DNA of 36,065 nucleotides from JAVVSR01 sp964604875 (GCA_964604875.1 CAZSAC010000014.1:1-36065); one strand, 5' to 3'. Shown: positions 17,103 to 25,484, counted from the first letter of the stretch. Made by a program: numbers and translations. The notes: generated by a model not told the origin, from the sequence alone.

Positions 17103-17537
17103 CTATTCGCTTAAAAAATCCAGTATCTTTTCGGAAAGCTCCGTAAAACGTTCCCTTTCAGTTGGCGTGATTAAGGACAAAATCTCGTTTTCAATTCTTG
17201 TGATTTCTTTATCAACTTTATTAAAGACAGCCTGCCCTTTTTTCGTAAGTCGAACTAGTTTTGAACGGCAATCTTTTGAGTCGTTCATTCGTTGAATAAA
17301 TTCGCCCTTTTCGAGGTTTTGCAAAATACTTGTAACCGACGAACGCCTTATACCAAAAGTTTCCTCAATATCACGTTGAAAAATACACCCTCTTTCGCTT
17401 TTAAGTTTTATAAATCCTAATAAACGAGCTTGTTTACCGGTTACGCCAAACTCTGCCAATGCGTTATCCATATTACGCTCTAACGCGTTGGCTAGTCTTG
17501 TTACATAATGGCCAATTGCCCAATTATTTTCTTCCAT
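17103..17537 (-). CDS. MarR-family regulator of the ABC exporter operon
   Basis: A 144-residue MarR protein with a winged HTH: FQRDIEETFGIRRSSVTSIL followed by the wing around DSKDCRSKLVRLTKKG. It is the first gene of the operon and probably autorepresses it by binding the palindrome at 17550-17565 between the -10 box and the start, with drug binding relieving repression. The ribosome site is AAAGGAG seven bases before ATG. The arrangement marR-abc-abc is common in Bacillota. Autorepression here is inference from the palindrome. Confidence 0.93.
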   Translation of the reverse strand: MEENNWAIGHYVTRLANALERNMDNALAEFGVTGKQARLLGFIKLKSERGCIFQRDIEETFGIRRSSVTSILQNLEKGEFIQRMNDSKDCRSKLVRLTKKGQAVFNKVDKEITRIENEILSLITPTERERFTELSEKILDFLSE

Positions 17538-17549
17538 AACCCACTCCTT

Positions 17550-17565
17550 TGTTAGAACTCTAACA
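17550..17565. promoter_or_regulatory. Candidate MarR operator palindrome
   Basis: TGTTAGAGTTCTAACA (minus strand): two perfect 7-bp arms separated by GT. It lies between the -10 box (17568-17573) and the ribosome site (17544-17550), where bound MarR would block transcription of the operon. Confidence 0.7.
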
Positions 17566-17567
17566 TA

Positions 17568-17596
17568 GATATATCATAATTAAAAATATATGTCAA
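17568..17596 (-). promoter_or_regulatory. Promoter of the marR-ABC operon
   Basis: Minus strand TTGACA (17591-17596), 17-bp spacer, TATATC (17568-17573). The -10 box is imperfect. The operator palindrome begins two bases downstream of it. Confidence 0.65.
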
Positions 17597-17640
17597 CTAT
17601 TTTATATATTTTCCAAAATGCTGGCTTGACAAAATAAAAA

Positions 17641-17663
17641 AACCAAAGCGTTTCGCTTTGGTT
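17641..17663 (-). terminator. Intrinsic terminator of the repeat lipoprotein gene
   Basis: A 10-bp stem (AACCAAAGCG with CGCTTTGGTT) and a TTT loop, with T-runs on both strands, so it can also act from the other side. It follows the minus-strand lipoprotein stop by about 25 bases. Confidence 0.8.
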
Positions 17664-17687
17664 TTTTTAAACAACTTCTAAGTATTT

Positions 17688-20600
17688 TTATTCCTTAAAG
17701 ATTAGCCCCTCATATAACAAAGTATTAGAATCTTTTTGGTATACAAATACTATATCCGTTTTAACTTCAGTCAATTCACCAGGATACGAAGTAATTTTGG
17801 CAGAAACAATAATATTATTGCTATTTTCCGGGTCTTCCGCAATAGACTTAATATATCCTGATTTATATCCCTCTGAATCTACCAAATAAAAACTATCTTC
17901 TTCTTTCATTATTTCAATATTGTAATTTTCCTCAGGACTTATCTCCTTAGTATAACTTTTCCCTGCAAAGGGATATGAAAATACCAAAGGCAACGCTTGC
18001 GAATAAGTCATCTCGTTGTAAACAAACGTCAAGGAATTGCTCACCACTGCAAATGAGATAGGAGCTACGGTGCCGTCTTCTTTAGTTAGCGTAAAGCCCG
18101 CGTCAGTTAGATTAGAAATTTTACCGATGTATGAGGAGCTTATAAACATATTTCCATAATTGTCAATATAGCATACAGTGGTGTCATTTCCATTAAATGT
18201 ATTGTTATCAGGATAGCTGAACTGGGATTTATCCAAGTCAACTGCGCGAATATAAACTTCTTCGCCCTTTGTAACAGAGTCATTGGCAATGCTATAAACA
18301 TAGTCAACATTTGTTTCTCCATCGAGAACTGTCAAAGTTATAATACCTTCTCCGTTGACAACATTGGTTATATTTAAACCGCTGATGTAGCCACTAGCCT
18401 CAATAGATATAGTGCCACCACGATACTCAAACCTACCGACAAATGGCTCACCCATATATTTGGGGCATTTTAAAACTTGGCCTTTATAAGTTAGGGTTCT
18501 TGCATCCATATCGACAACAATTTTCTCTGTTTGGGGAGTTCCGTTTACATAATAAATAAAATCAATGTTATAGACTTTACCCTCTATGGAAATCAAATCC
18601 ATTGTTCCATAGTCCCCTTCGGTAGAACTATAATAGTTTCCGGTTCCGGATTCATATATATAAAAGTTTATATTGTTATCTTCACTATGAACCCAAGTCC
18701 CTACAAATGGCATTCCTTCAAAAATTTGACCGGAAACATATTTTCCCTTATAAATACCCTCTGTTGATATGGATATATCATCAATTTTATAAATTGTGTC
18801 TAAAACTGTGTCGCCCAATGACATTTTCAAGGTTAATTGAGTTTTTGTTATATCAACAATTTCATATGAACCTGCGATTATGTCCATTCCTTTTCTATAC
18901 GATACACCGCCATTTCTGTCAAACGTAAATGACCCTTTTAATATACTACCAAAAGCTGCATCTTCATAAATTGAAATGTTAGATTCTATTACGCTGGTAA
19001 CCGTAAAGTCAGTATCTTTTGTAAGCGCAGATCCATCATAGTCGGCAATAATATATTTGGTTGTGAATACAATGCCATTGAAAGCGGTATTCTTTGGAAT
19101 AACATATTTTATCAAAAGTTTTTTTGCCCCTTCTTCAACATTATATAAAGAAACAATAATGCTAACCTCAGGGTCTACCATCGTATATTCAATTATTTGC
19201 TCATCATAAGCTTCAATTAAAACATTGCTTGTTGAGTCAAAGTTAAACATATGTCCAACTATCGAAATCTCATAATTGCCATTTTCCAACAAGGTTGCAA
19301 TATATGGATATTCATATTCGTCAATTTTTGCCAACCCGTCAAAAGTAAGTTCCCACGAAACAATTTTTTGACCTTTCTCAACATAACTGCCAACAAATGG
19401 TTTGCCTTCATAATTTTGCTTTTTGGGGCAAAGATATAGCGTTGTATCCTCTGTGAAAACATCGGTTGCTAAAACGGGTGTCGTGCCCGCAGCATCCTTG
19501 CAAAGCACATAACTCATATTATCTAAGGTTGTAAACAATTCTGCATTTATTGTCGCGCCCTTAGCTAAAATCACAATACTGTTTCCCATATTGTTCATCA
19601 CTTTAACCTTGATTTCTTTTACACTGTCAAAGTGTGTATACTCTATCTCTTCTTCCCTTGACGCTATTAGGAAGAAACGTTTTGTTTCCAAGGATATTTT
19701 AGCGATTATATTTTCTTCCATAACCAAACATAAATATCCATCCTTACGCATAAGGCTAAACTCATTAGGAATTGTCCATTTTCCTTCTTCATTTGATTTG
19801 GAAATTTTACAATCTGAATCAATTTTCAGCCATTCCTCTGCAAAATTGCTTGAAGTATCGCGATTTGATTTCAGATAATATTCCCCTGCTAAACCGTTGT
19901 CTATTACCTTTACAGAATATGTACAGGCTAATTCTGAATTGATTTGGTTAACCGTGATAGTATAACTTTCTGCGATTACCATCGAATTGTATGCGGAAGA
20001 AACAACTGTGATCTCGTCTGCTGACAAAATTCTTGCGGAACCGTCTTGATATACTTCTTCCACAATCAAACCGTTGCTGTTGAAAATTTCGCCCTTCAAA
20101 AACTCTGATTGTTGAGTAGAAGTGGAAGAAACTCTTATACTTGTGGGAACGCCTCCTGAAACTAAAACCGAGTATGAATATAGCTTTTCTCCGTTTACCA
20201 AAATGTTTATTTCATATTTTCCATAAGCCGTGCCGTCAAACTTTGTTGAGTCGATTGTATAATCATTGTTGGTTAAAACTTTTCCCGTGCCATCGGTATA
20301 ATTAGCCTTTAACGCAAGACTGCCAACAGAGAACTCATCGCCTTTGATAAATTCTTTTTTAGGTTCGGTTGTGATGGTCAATCCCGTAATTATTGGATCA
20401 GTAACCGTAACATCATAGCTAACGGTCTTGGAAACATCTGAATTTAACGAAATTGATATAGTATATTCGCCTTTTACATTTAAAAATGCGCTATCATCAA
20501 TAATATAAGCAGAACTAGCCAACGGAGCTTTTGTATCATCAACATAAGTAGCTTCAATAATCAAGCCTTCGCTACTAAATTCTCTGCCCAGCGGGAATTC

Positions 20601-22052
20601 TGTTGCATGCGTAGATTTATTTGAAATAGCAATCGAATTGATACCTTTTTCTACGACTTCACAATGATAATAAACCGAAAATTCTTTATAGATTACCCTA
20701 ACTTCAAATGGATTTACATATGACGAGTCAAAATCAGGATATACACCATATTCATCGCTTAATAAAACTCGGCTTGAACCACTTCTATGGTGTGCAACAA
20801 CGATTAAGCCTTCTGCCGAAAATTCTGAATAAAGCGGGAATGTTGTAGCGTGAGTTGAATTTTCGCCAATAGAAATTCTTTCAACAACGGGAACAGACAC
20901 CCTAACGCTATAGGAAGTCGTGATTTTTTCGTTTGCTGTCAGTTTAATTGAAATATCATATATATCTGATCTTTCTGCATTATATTTCGAGCTGTCTATG
21001 ACAAACTCATTTGCCGTAAGCGTAGCAACCGTTTTGTCGTTATATGTAGCTTCAACAACTAACCCTTCAGAGGAGAACGTATCCCCTATCTCATACGCTA
21101 CCTTATGCGTCGAATTTTGTTTAATTGCAACGCCGGTTATATAAGGCGCGCCTACAGTTACGTTATAAGATACGGTTTTGGTGGTGTCCGCAACCGCTTT
21201 AACATTGATAGAATAAGTGCCCGCTGTTGTTGCAACATACGCCGCNNNNNNNNNNNNNNNNNNNNNNNNNNNNNNNNNNNNNNNNNNNNNNNNNNNNNNN
21301 NNNNNNNNNNNNNNNNNNNNNNNNNNNNNNNNNNNNNNNNNNNNNGCTTTAATTACCAAGCCGTCTGCGCTGAAAGCTGCGCCGTTGGCAAACTCAACAG
21401 CATGTGTAGACGTGCTATCTATCGCGATTGAAGAAAGCGTTATCGGTGTAACTATCGGTGCGGCCACAGTTACGTTATAAGACACGGTTTTGGTGGTGTC
21501 CTCAACCGCTTTAACATTGATAGAATAAGTGCCCGCTGTTGTTGCAACATACGCCGCGCTGTCCACGGTATATTCTGTTGCTGTCAAAAGCTTTGTGGTT
21601 GTGTCGCTGTATGTAGCTTTAATTACCAAGCCGTCTGCGCTGAAAGCTGCGCCGTTGGCAAACTCAACAGTATGCGTAGACGTGCTATCTATCGCGATTG
21701 AAGAAAGCGTTGCATTTTCAGCTGACTCCGGCGTCCATTTTGCATATACGGTTATGTTTGCCGATAAAGACTTTATATCGTCTAACGTCCATTCATTTTC
21801 GCAACTAGCGTCTTTATACCACCCTCCAAAAACAAATCCCTCCTTTGTAGGCGGGGTAGGCAGCGCTAAATCTGCTCCTGCGGATAGGGTGATATCTGCC
21901 ACTTCACTGCCGCCCTGCGTATCAAACTTAACAGTGATAGATGTAATTCCGCCAATATCGCCGATGTCGCCGCCGCAAGCGGCAAAGCAAGTCGATAACA
22001 ACACTACTAGCAATAAAGTTGTTATAATTAAAGCTTTTTTCTTCATCTTCAA
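17688..22052 (-). CDS. Large repeat lipoprotein with InlB-type repeat and seven Big_3 domains
   Basis: A 1454-residue surface lipoprotein. The signal peptide MKMKKKALIITTLLLVVLLS runs into a lipobox-like FAAC. An InlB B-repeat-type domain at about 37-107 ends in VYAKW. Seven Big_3-like Ig domains (about 113-720) follow, with shared motifs STHTVEFANGAAFSADGLVI and TYSINVKAV. The C-terminal 730 residues have at least four modules starting in PFVG or PFAG (about 885, 1113, 1200 and 1360), which I do not recognise. It is monocistronic, with AAGGAG eight bases before ATG. A 100-N gap at residues 236-269 falls in a repeat copy, so true length is uncertain. It is probably an adhesin or carbohydrate-binding protein; no enzymatic motif is seen. 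Confidence 0.9.
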   Translation of the reverse strand: MKMKKKALIITTLLLVVLLSTCFAACGGDIGDIGGITSITVKFDTQGGSEVADITLSAGADLALPTPPTKEGFVFGGWYKDASCENEWTLDDIKSLSANITVYAKWTPESAENATLSSIAIDSTSTHTVEFANGAAFSADGLVIKATYSDTTTKLLTATEYTVDSAAYVATTAGTYSINVKAVEDTTKTVSYNVTVAAPIVTPITLSSIAIDSTSTHAVEFANGAAFSADGLVIKXXXXXXXXXXXXXXXXXXXXXXXXXXXXXXXXXXAAYVATTAGTYSINVKAVADTTKTVSYNVTVGAPYITGVAIKQNSTHKVAYEIGDTFSSEGLVVEATYNDKTVATLTANEFVIDSSKYNAERSDIYDISIKLTANEKITTSYSVRVSVPVVERISIGENSTHATTFPLYSEFSAEGLIVVAHHRSGSSRVLLSDEYGVYPDFDSSYVNPFEVRVIYKEFSVYYHCEVVEKGINSIAISNKSTHATEFPLGREFSSEGLIIEATYVDDTKAPLASSAYIIDDSAFLNVKGEYTISISLNSDVSKTVSYDVTVTDPIITGLTITTEPKKEFIKGDEFSVGSLALKANYTDGTGKVLTNNDYTIDSTKFDGTAYGKYEINILVNGEKLYSYSVLVSGGVPTSIRVSSTSTQQSEFLKGEIFNSNGLIVEEVYQDGSARILSADEITVVSSAYNSMVIAESYTITVNQINSELACTYSVKVIDNGLAGEYYLKSNRDTSSNFAEEWLKIDSDCKISKSNEEGKWTIPNEFSLMRKDGYLCLVMEENIIAKISLETKRFFLIASREEEIEYTHFDSVKEIKVKVMNNMGNSIVILAKGATINAELFTTLDNMSYVLCKDAAGTTPVLATDVFTEDTTLYLCPKKQNYEGKPFVGSYVEKGQKIVSWELTFDGLAKIDEYEYPYIATLLENGNYEISIVGHMFNFDSTSNVLIEAYDEQIIEYTMVDPEVSIIVSLYNVEEGAKKLLIKYVIPKNTAFNGIVFTTKYIIADYDGSALTKDTDFTVTSVIESNISIYEDAAFGSILKGSFTFDRNGGVSYRKGMDIIAGSYEIVDITKTQLTLKMSLGDTVLDTIYKIDDISISTEGIYKGKYVSGQIFEGMPFVGTWVHSEDNNINFYIYESGTGNYYSSTEGDYGTMDLISIEGKVYNIDFIYYVNGTPQTEKIVVDMDARTLTYKGQVLKCPKYMGEPFVGRFEYRGGTISIEASGYISGLNITNVVNGEGIITLTVLDGETNVDYVYSIANDSVTKGEEVYIRAVDLDKSQFSYPDNNTFNGNDTTVCYIDNYGNMFISSSYIGKISNLTDAGFTLTKEDGTVAPISFAVVSNSLTFVYNEMTYSQALPLVFSYPFAGKSYTKEISPEENYNIEIMKEEDSFYLVDSEGYKSGYIKSIAEDPENSNNIIVSAKITSYPGELTEVKTDIVFVYQKDSNTLLYEGLIFKE
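21157..21712 (-). repeat. Near-identical 270-bp tandem Big_3 repeats
   Basis: Two Big_3-coding units agree almost base for base. The block ending at 21245 differs from the one ending at 21557 at about two positions in 90 bases, and 21346-21441 differs from 21616-21712 at about two positions. The period is 270 bp (90 codons). Such recent duplication is prone to copy-number change and misassembly. Confidence 0.8.
21246..21345. other. Assembly gap of 100 N
   Basis: Exactly 100 N inside a Big_3 repeat copy, probably a scaffold placeholder of unknown true length. In the intact neighbouring copy the matching stretch (21558-21615) is 58 bases. 100 minus 58 is a multiple of three, so the reading frame stays open through the gap by chance. 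Confidence 0.9.
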
Positions 22053-22158
22053 ATCTCCTTAAAATTATTGTAGACCATTGCTTTTCAACCTAAATGCAAT
22101 ACAATATAATATTATAATCACATTTAATTTAATTGTTTCTTTAGTGAATAAAAAAATT

Positions 22159-22188
22159 ATTATAGAAAATCCCCTTCTAAGTAAGCAA
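22159..22188 (-). promoter_or_regulatory. Possible promoter of the repeat lipoprotein gene
   Basis: Minus strand TTGCTT (22183-22188), 18-bp spacer, TATAAT (22159-22164), giving a leader of about 100 bases to the start at 22052. The 22053-22360 region is very AT-rich, so other -10-like boxes exist. Nothing else is recognised there except the AraC ribosome site AGGAGAG at 22350-22356. Confidence 0.4.
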
Positions 22189-22360
22189 AAACAGCAAATA
22201 ACTAATATAATTATAGAACAATTAGGAAATAGTGTCAACCTAAGACCAAAAATAAATATAAAAACCTTTAATAATTATTAGATTAAAATTCATATAAATT
22301 TAGCAATTAAAGTCAAGATATTTTGTTTTGTTTTTGTTATTGTATTTATAGGAGAGCAAG

Positions 22361-23251
22361 ATGGAAGACAAATTTGAAGCCGTTAAAAAAATGCAGGATT
22401 ATATCGAATTGAACTTAAAACGTCCAATAACCTTATATGACCTAAGTAAAGTGGCAAATTTTTCAACTTATTATTCGGAAAGGATTTTTAAAGAACTAGT
22501 CGGTTGCACCTTATTTGAATATATCCGAAAATGCAGATTGACTGCCGCCGCAAAAGAACTGAGAGACGGAAACTCCAAGGTATTTGATACCGCTTTGGAT
22601 TATATGTTCGACAGTCACGAAGGGTTTACTCGCTCATTTTCCAAGCAGTTTGGCATTTCTCCCTACAAATATAAGAAAAAAACTCCACCAATGCAGTATT
22701 TTATCCCCTACAAAGTAGTCGCGTCAACTTTCCTAAAAAAAGAAAAAAAGGAGAATACAATGGAAACAAGAACAATTTTTACGCAAATTATTGAAAGACC
22801 TGCCCGTAAGGCGATAATTAAAAGAGCATTTACTGCGGAAGATTACTTTGCATATTGTGAAGAAGTCGGTTGCGATATTTGGGGCATCTTGACAAGCATC
22901 AAGGAAGCGCTTTATGAGCCCGCAGGGTTTTGGTTGCCTAAATCTATGATAAAAGCGGGGACAAGCAAATATGTGCAAGGCGTAGAAGTGCCAAAGGATT
23001 ATGTCGGAGAAGTACCCGCAGGCTTTGAACTCATTGACTTGGCGCCCTGCTCTTTAATGGTTTTTAACAGCGAACCCTATGACGATGAAAATTTTATGGA
23101 CGAAATCAAATACGTTTGGGACGCAATAGAAAAATATAATCCGCAGATATACGGCTATACGTGGGACGAAACCCAGCCCGAGTTCCAGCTGGAGCCCCGA
23201 GGCGAACGTGGTTATATCGAAGCCAAACCCGTCAAAAAAATAAAACTATAG
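22361..23251 (+). CDS. AraC-family regulator with GyrI-like effector-binding domain
   Basis: A 296-residue regulator. The N-terminal AraC HTH pair covers about 1-110: ITLYDLSKVANFSTYYSERI for the first helix-turn-helix and GFTRSFSKQFGISPYKYKKK for the second. The C-terminal half (about 134-296) looks like a GyrI-like/AraC effector-binding domain that binds small hydrophobic compounds. This layout resembles Rob and other drug-sensing activators, but Rob-like function is inference. Notably, an internal AAGGAG and in-frame ATG at 22760 could yield the effector domain alone (163 residues). Start at 22361 has AGGAGAG. A terminator follows at 23257-23285. No obvious target gene is adjacent. Confidence 0.92.
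   Translation: MEDKFEAVKKMQDYIELNLKRPITLYDLSKVANFSTYYSERIFKELVGCTLFEYIRKCRLTAAAKELRDGNSKVFDTALDYMFDSHEGFTRSFSKQFGISPYKYKKKTPPMQYFIPYKVVASTFLKKEKKENTMETRTIFTQIIERPARKAIIKRAFTAEDYFAYCEEVGCDIWGILTSIKEALYEPAGFWLPKSMIKAGTSKYVQGVEVPKDYVGEVPAGFELIDLAPCSLMVFNSEPYDDENFMDEIKYVWDAIEKYNPQIYGYTWDETQPEFQLEPRGERGYIEAKPVKKIKL
22748..22762 (+). promoter_or_regulatory. Internal ribosome site and start in the AraC gene
   Basis: AAGGAG (22748-22753) stands six bases before an in-frame ATG at 22760, at codon 134, exactly at the junction between the DNA-binding and effector-binding domains. Confidence 0.5.
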
Positions 23252-23256
23252 AAATT

Positions 23257-23285
23257 AAAAACTGAACAAATTTTGTTCAGTTTTT
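23257..23285 (+). terminator. Intrinsic terminator after the AraC gene
   Basis: AAAACTGAACAA pairs with TTGTTCAGTTTT around a 3-5 base loop, followed by a T-run. It closes the AraC gene before the ars-type operon. Confidence 0.8.
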
Positions 23286-23380
23286 GCATATATTATGGTT
23301 AAATAAACATCAAAATAATCCCTATATTAACTGTCAAAAAAACAAGCATATTGACACAATTAAAAATTTTTTATAAAAAG

Positions 23381-23409
23381 TTGACAAAAGCTAAAAATTG
23401 TTCTAATAT
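23381..23409 (+). promoter_or_regulatory. Promoter of the ArsR-ArsP operon
   Basis: TTGACA (23381-23386), 17-bp spacer, TAATAT (23404-23409). Just downstream GATAGTTATC (23413-23422) is a small 4-bp-arm palindrome that could be an ArsR site. A second TTGACA at 23351 has only a 15-bp spacer to TATAAA. Confidence 0.65.
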
Positions 23410-23435
23410 ATAGATAGTTATCGATGTGAGGTAGT

Positions 23436-23717
23436 ATGACAGCAAAACAATCCGCTTTATGCTTTAAGGCTTTAAGCGATGAAACAAGATTAAAAATTAT
23501 CGACATGCTAAAAGGCGGCACAATGTGCGCCTGCAAAATATTAGAGCAATTTAGCATAACTCAACCCACTTTAAGCTATCATATGAAATTATTGGTAGAC
23601 TGCGGTTTAGTAGTTGGTCAAAAAGATGGTATTTGGAATCATTATTCAATAAATTTTGATGTTTTGAATCAGCTTGCTGAAGCGCTTAATAACGTATCAA
23701 GCGATAAGAATATTTAA
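23436..23717 (+). CDS. ArsR-family metalloid/metal-sensing repressor
   Basis: A 93-residue ArsR/SmtB winged-HTH repressor. The family start FKALSDETRLKIIDML is clear. C31 and C33 (MCACKIL) sit in helix alpha3, in the position of the ELCVCDL metal site of arsenic sensors, and C56 is near the recognition helix (TQPTLSYHMKLLVDCG). This suggests As(III)/Sb(III) or a related thiophilic ligand, releasing it from the operator. It is the first gene of a three-gene operon with an ArsP-type permease and a thioredoxin-like protein. The ribosome site is GAGG before ATG. Ligand identity is inference. Confidence 0.9.
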   Translation: MTAKQSALCFKALSDETRLKIIDMLKGGTMCACKILEQFSITQPTLSYHMKLLVDCGLVVGQKDGIWNHYSINFDVLNQLAEALNNVSSDKNI

Positions 23718-23779
23718 GTATATTTTTTTAAATAATACATAGATATATATAAATGTGTCAATATAAGGAGCGTTAGAAA

Positions 23780-24973
23780 ATGTGCGATAATATAGATAAA
23801 GCCAACCAAGAGAAACAAGATTGTGAAAATCAAAATACAAATAACCTTTATATCGATAAACCCAAACATCGTCGAAAGCCGATGCTTTTTGCTTTACTAG
23901 GCGTTATCATAGCATTTGTCATAATTTTCGGTCTATCTGCAATTATCGGCGGATGGAACGGCGTAAAAACTACGGGAGAATTTATTACAAGACAACTGCT
24001 TGGTATGAATTGGCTTAATCAATTAATTGGGCTTGCAGTCGGATATCTATTCGGTGAAAAATTTTTATCTTCATGGTATGGCGCAAGTATTCAATTTTTT
24101 GTTTTTGACGTTATAAAAATAATTTTTCTTCTATGTTTGTTGATATTTTTAATAAGCTATATTCAAAGCTATTTCCCTCCTGAAAAAACCCGTAAAATAT
24201 TGTCTAAATTCGGCGGTTTAAAAGGGAATATCCTTGGTGCGCTGCTTGGAACCGTAACTCCATTTTGCAGTTGTTCTTCTATTCCCCTTTTTATCGGATT
24301 TAAAAAAGCGGGGATTCGTAGCGGCGTAACCTTCAGTTTTTTAATCAGCAGTCCGCTTGTTGACTTAGGCGCCTTCCTGCTTCTTGCCGGCATATTTGGC
24401 TTCCCTGTTGCAATTTCCTATGTGGTAGCGGGACTTATTCTTGCAGTTATTGGTGGCACTATAATTGAAAAATCCGGCGTTGGCAATGACTTACAAGAGT
24501 TTATATTTGAAACAAACTCCGTGGAGTTAGATGAAATTCATTTAACAAAAAAAGATAGGCTAATATATGCCAAAGATCAAATGCTGGCTACGCTGAAAAA
24601 AGTTTGGATTTATATAATAATCGGTGTTGGTATAGGAACATTAATTCACAATGTTATCCCGTCTGAATGGATTAACGCTATTCTAGGACAAGACAAATGG
24701 TACAGTGTTCTCGTTGCAAGCCTTATTGGCGTGCCAATGTATGCCGATATTTTCGGAACGATTCCCGTAGCCGAAGCTCTGTTTGCGCGAGGCGTGGGAA
24801 TTGGAACTATTCTATCTTTTATGATGAGCGTAACCGCGCTGTCTTTACCGTCAATGATTATGCTGTCTAAGGCTGTAAAGCCAAAGTTGTTGGCAAGTTT
24901 TATCGGCATCGTGGTCATTGGAATAATCATTATTGGGTATTTATTTAATACGATAAACTATTTAATTATATAA
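23780..24973 (+). CDS. ArsP/DUF318-family permease
   Basis: A 397-residue membrane protein with about nine to ten TM helices, N-terminal cytoplasmic tail rich in Asn/Asp, and the family signature TPFCSCSSIPLF (C163, C165). The repeat of this motif in the second half appears as GVPMYADIFGTIP. ArsP permeases export organoarsenicals such as trivalent methylarsenicals and roxarsone; related members (SO_0444 type) export Zn/Cu. Context with a CxC ArsR favours an arsenical. It is in the same operon as the ArsR and the thioredoxin-like gene, with an AAGGAG site. Confidence 0.92.
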   Translation: MCDNIDKANQEKQDCENQNTNNLYIDKPKHRRKPMLFALLGVIIAFVIIFGLSAIIGGWNGVKTTGEFITRQLLGMNWLNQLIGLAVGYLFGEKFLSSWYGASIQFFVFDVIKIIFLLCLLIFLISYIQSYFPPEKTRKILSKFGGLKGNILGALLGTVTPFCSCSSIPLFIGFKKAGIRSGVTFSFLISSPLVDLGAFLLLAGIFGFPVAISYVVAGLILAVIGGTIIEKSGVGNDLQEFIFETNSVELDEIHLTKKDRLIYAKDQMLATLKKVWIYIIIGVGIGTLIHNVIPSEWINAILGQDKWYSVLVASLIGVPMYADIFGTIPVAEALFARGVGIGTILSFMMSVTALSLPSMIMLSKAVKPKLLASFIGIVVIGIIIIGYLFNTINYLII

Positions 24974-24987
24974 AATTGGAGGACAAA

Positions 24988-25224
24988 ATGAAAATAATTA
25001 CGCTTGGAAACTGTTGCAAGAAAAGCAAAAAAAACCACATAAATGCCTGCATCGCAGCAAAAAATTGTGGCTTAGATACCCCTGAAAACTTAGGCTCAAT
25101 GGCTGATATTGCAAAATTTGGCGTTATGAGCACTCCCGCGCTTATTATTGATGGCAAAGTTGTCGCATCGGGAAGGATGTTGTCCGTCGAACAAATTGAA
25201 AAACTAATAAAGGATAATATGTAA
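24988..25224 (+). CDS. Thioredoxin-like protein with altered CxxC
   Basis: A 78-residue thioredoxin-fold protein of the small redox-active-disulfide type (thioredoxin_3) that often accompanies ArsP permeases. The cis-Pro loop GVMSTPALIIDGK and the end LSVEQIEKLI match. The usual G-C-x-x-C motif reads GNCCKKS: C10xxS13 with a preceding C9, so the second redox Cys is Ser. It could act as a metal or arsenical carrier using vicinal C9-C10, or be inactive as a disulfide reductase. I start at 24988 with GGAGG nearby; an in-frame TTG at 24976 is weaker and would overlap that site. It ends the operon. Confidence 0.85.
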   Translation: MKIITLGNCCKKSKKNHINACIAAKNCGLDTPENLGSMADIAKFGVMSTPALIIDGKVVASGRMLSVEQIEKLIKDNM

Positions 25225-25230
25225 ATCCTT

Positions 25231-25402
25231 AAAATGAGGAGTCGTAAGGAGCGCAGCGACGGAATAGCGAGCGACAGGCAAGCCTTTTGCCCTCTTTCGG
25301 CGAGCGTCAGCCCGCAGGGGTTCTCGGCTTAGCCGAGGCGCGGACATATCCGCGGACTCCATTTTCGACAGCAAAAAGCCTAAGTCGTTTGACTTAGGCT
25401 TT
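25231..25402. repeat. GC-rich palindromic intergenic element (REP/BIME-like)
   Basis: An island much richer in GC than its surroundings. Outer arms AAAAT-GGAGTC (25231-25243) and GACTCC-ATTTT (25355-25366) can pair. Inside are CTCGGCT/AGCCGAG and CGCGGA-CATA-TCCGCG (two tight palindromes), plus a GC-rich stretch. Then comes a separate 12-bp stem AAAGCCTAAGTC-GTTT-GACTTAGGCTTT (25375-25402), T-tailed only on the minus strand. The minus-strand reading frame over it is short and unlike a protein. It resembles a REP-type or MITE-like element rather than a gene; the function is unknown. Confidence 0.55.
25375..25402 (-). terminator. Perfect hairpin, T-tailed on the minus strand
   Basis: A 12-bp perfect stem with loop GTTT. 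On the minus strand it is followed by TTTTTGC. On the plus strand no T-run follows, so if it is a terminator it acts on minus-strand transcripts, though no gene there is evident. Confidence 0.5.
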
Positions 25403-25484
25403 AGGTGGTGGAGAGAGGGCAACGTAAGTCGATACATTAATGCCTGTTATATTTAATTTACCAGTTTCGTGTAATGGCTATATC

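Noticed and set aside
21157..21712. CRISPR-like tandem repeats
   Set aside because: Units are 270 bp, coding, in frame and encode Big_3 domains; there are no spacers.
25204..25437. Minus-strand 77-residue frame over the GC-rich element
   Set aside because: Composition follows the palindromes, with no ribosome site or family motif; treated as non-coding repeat.
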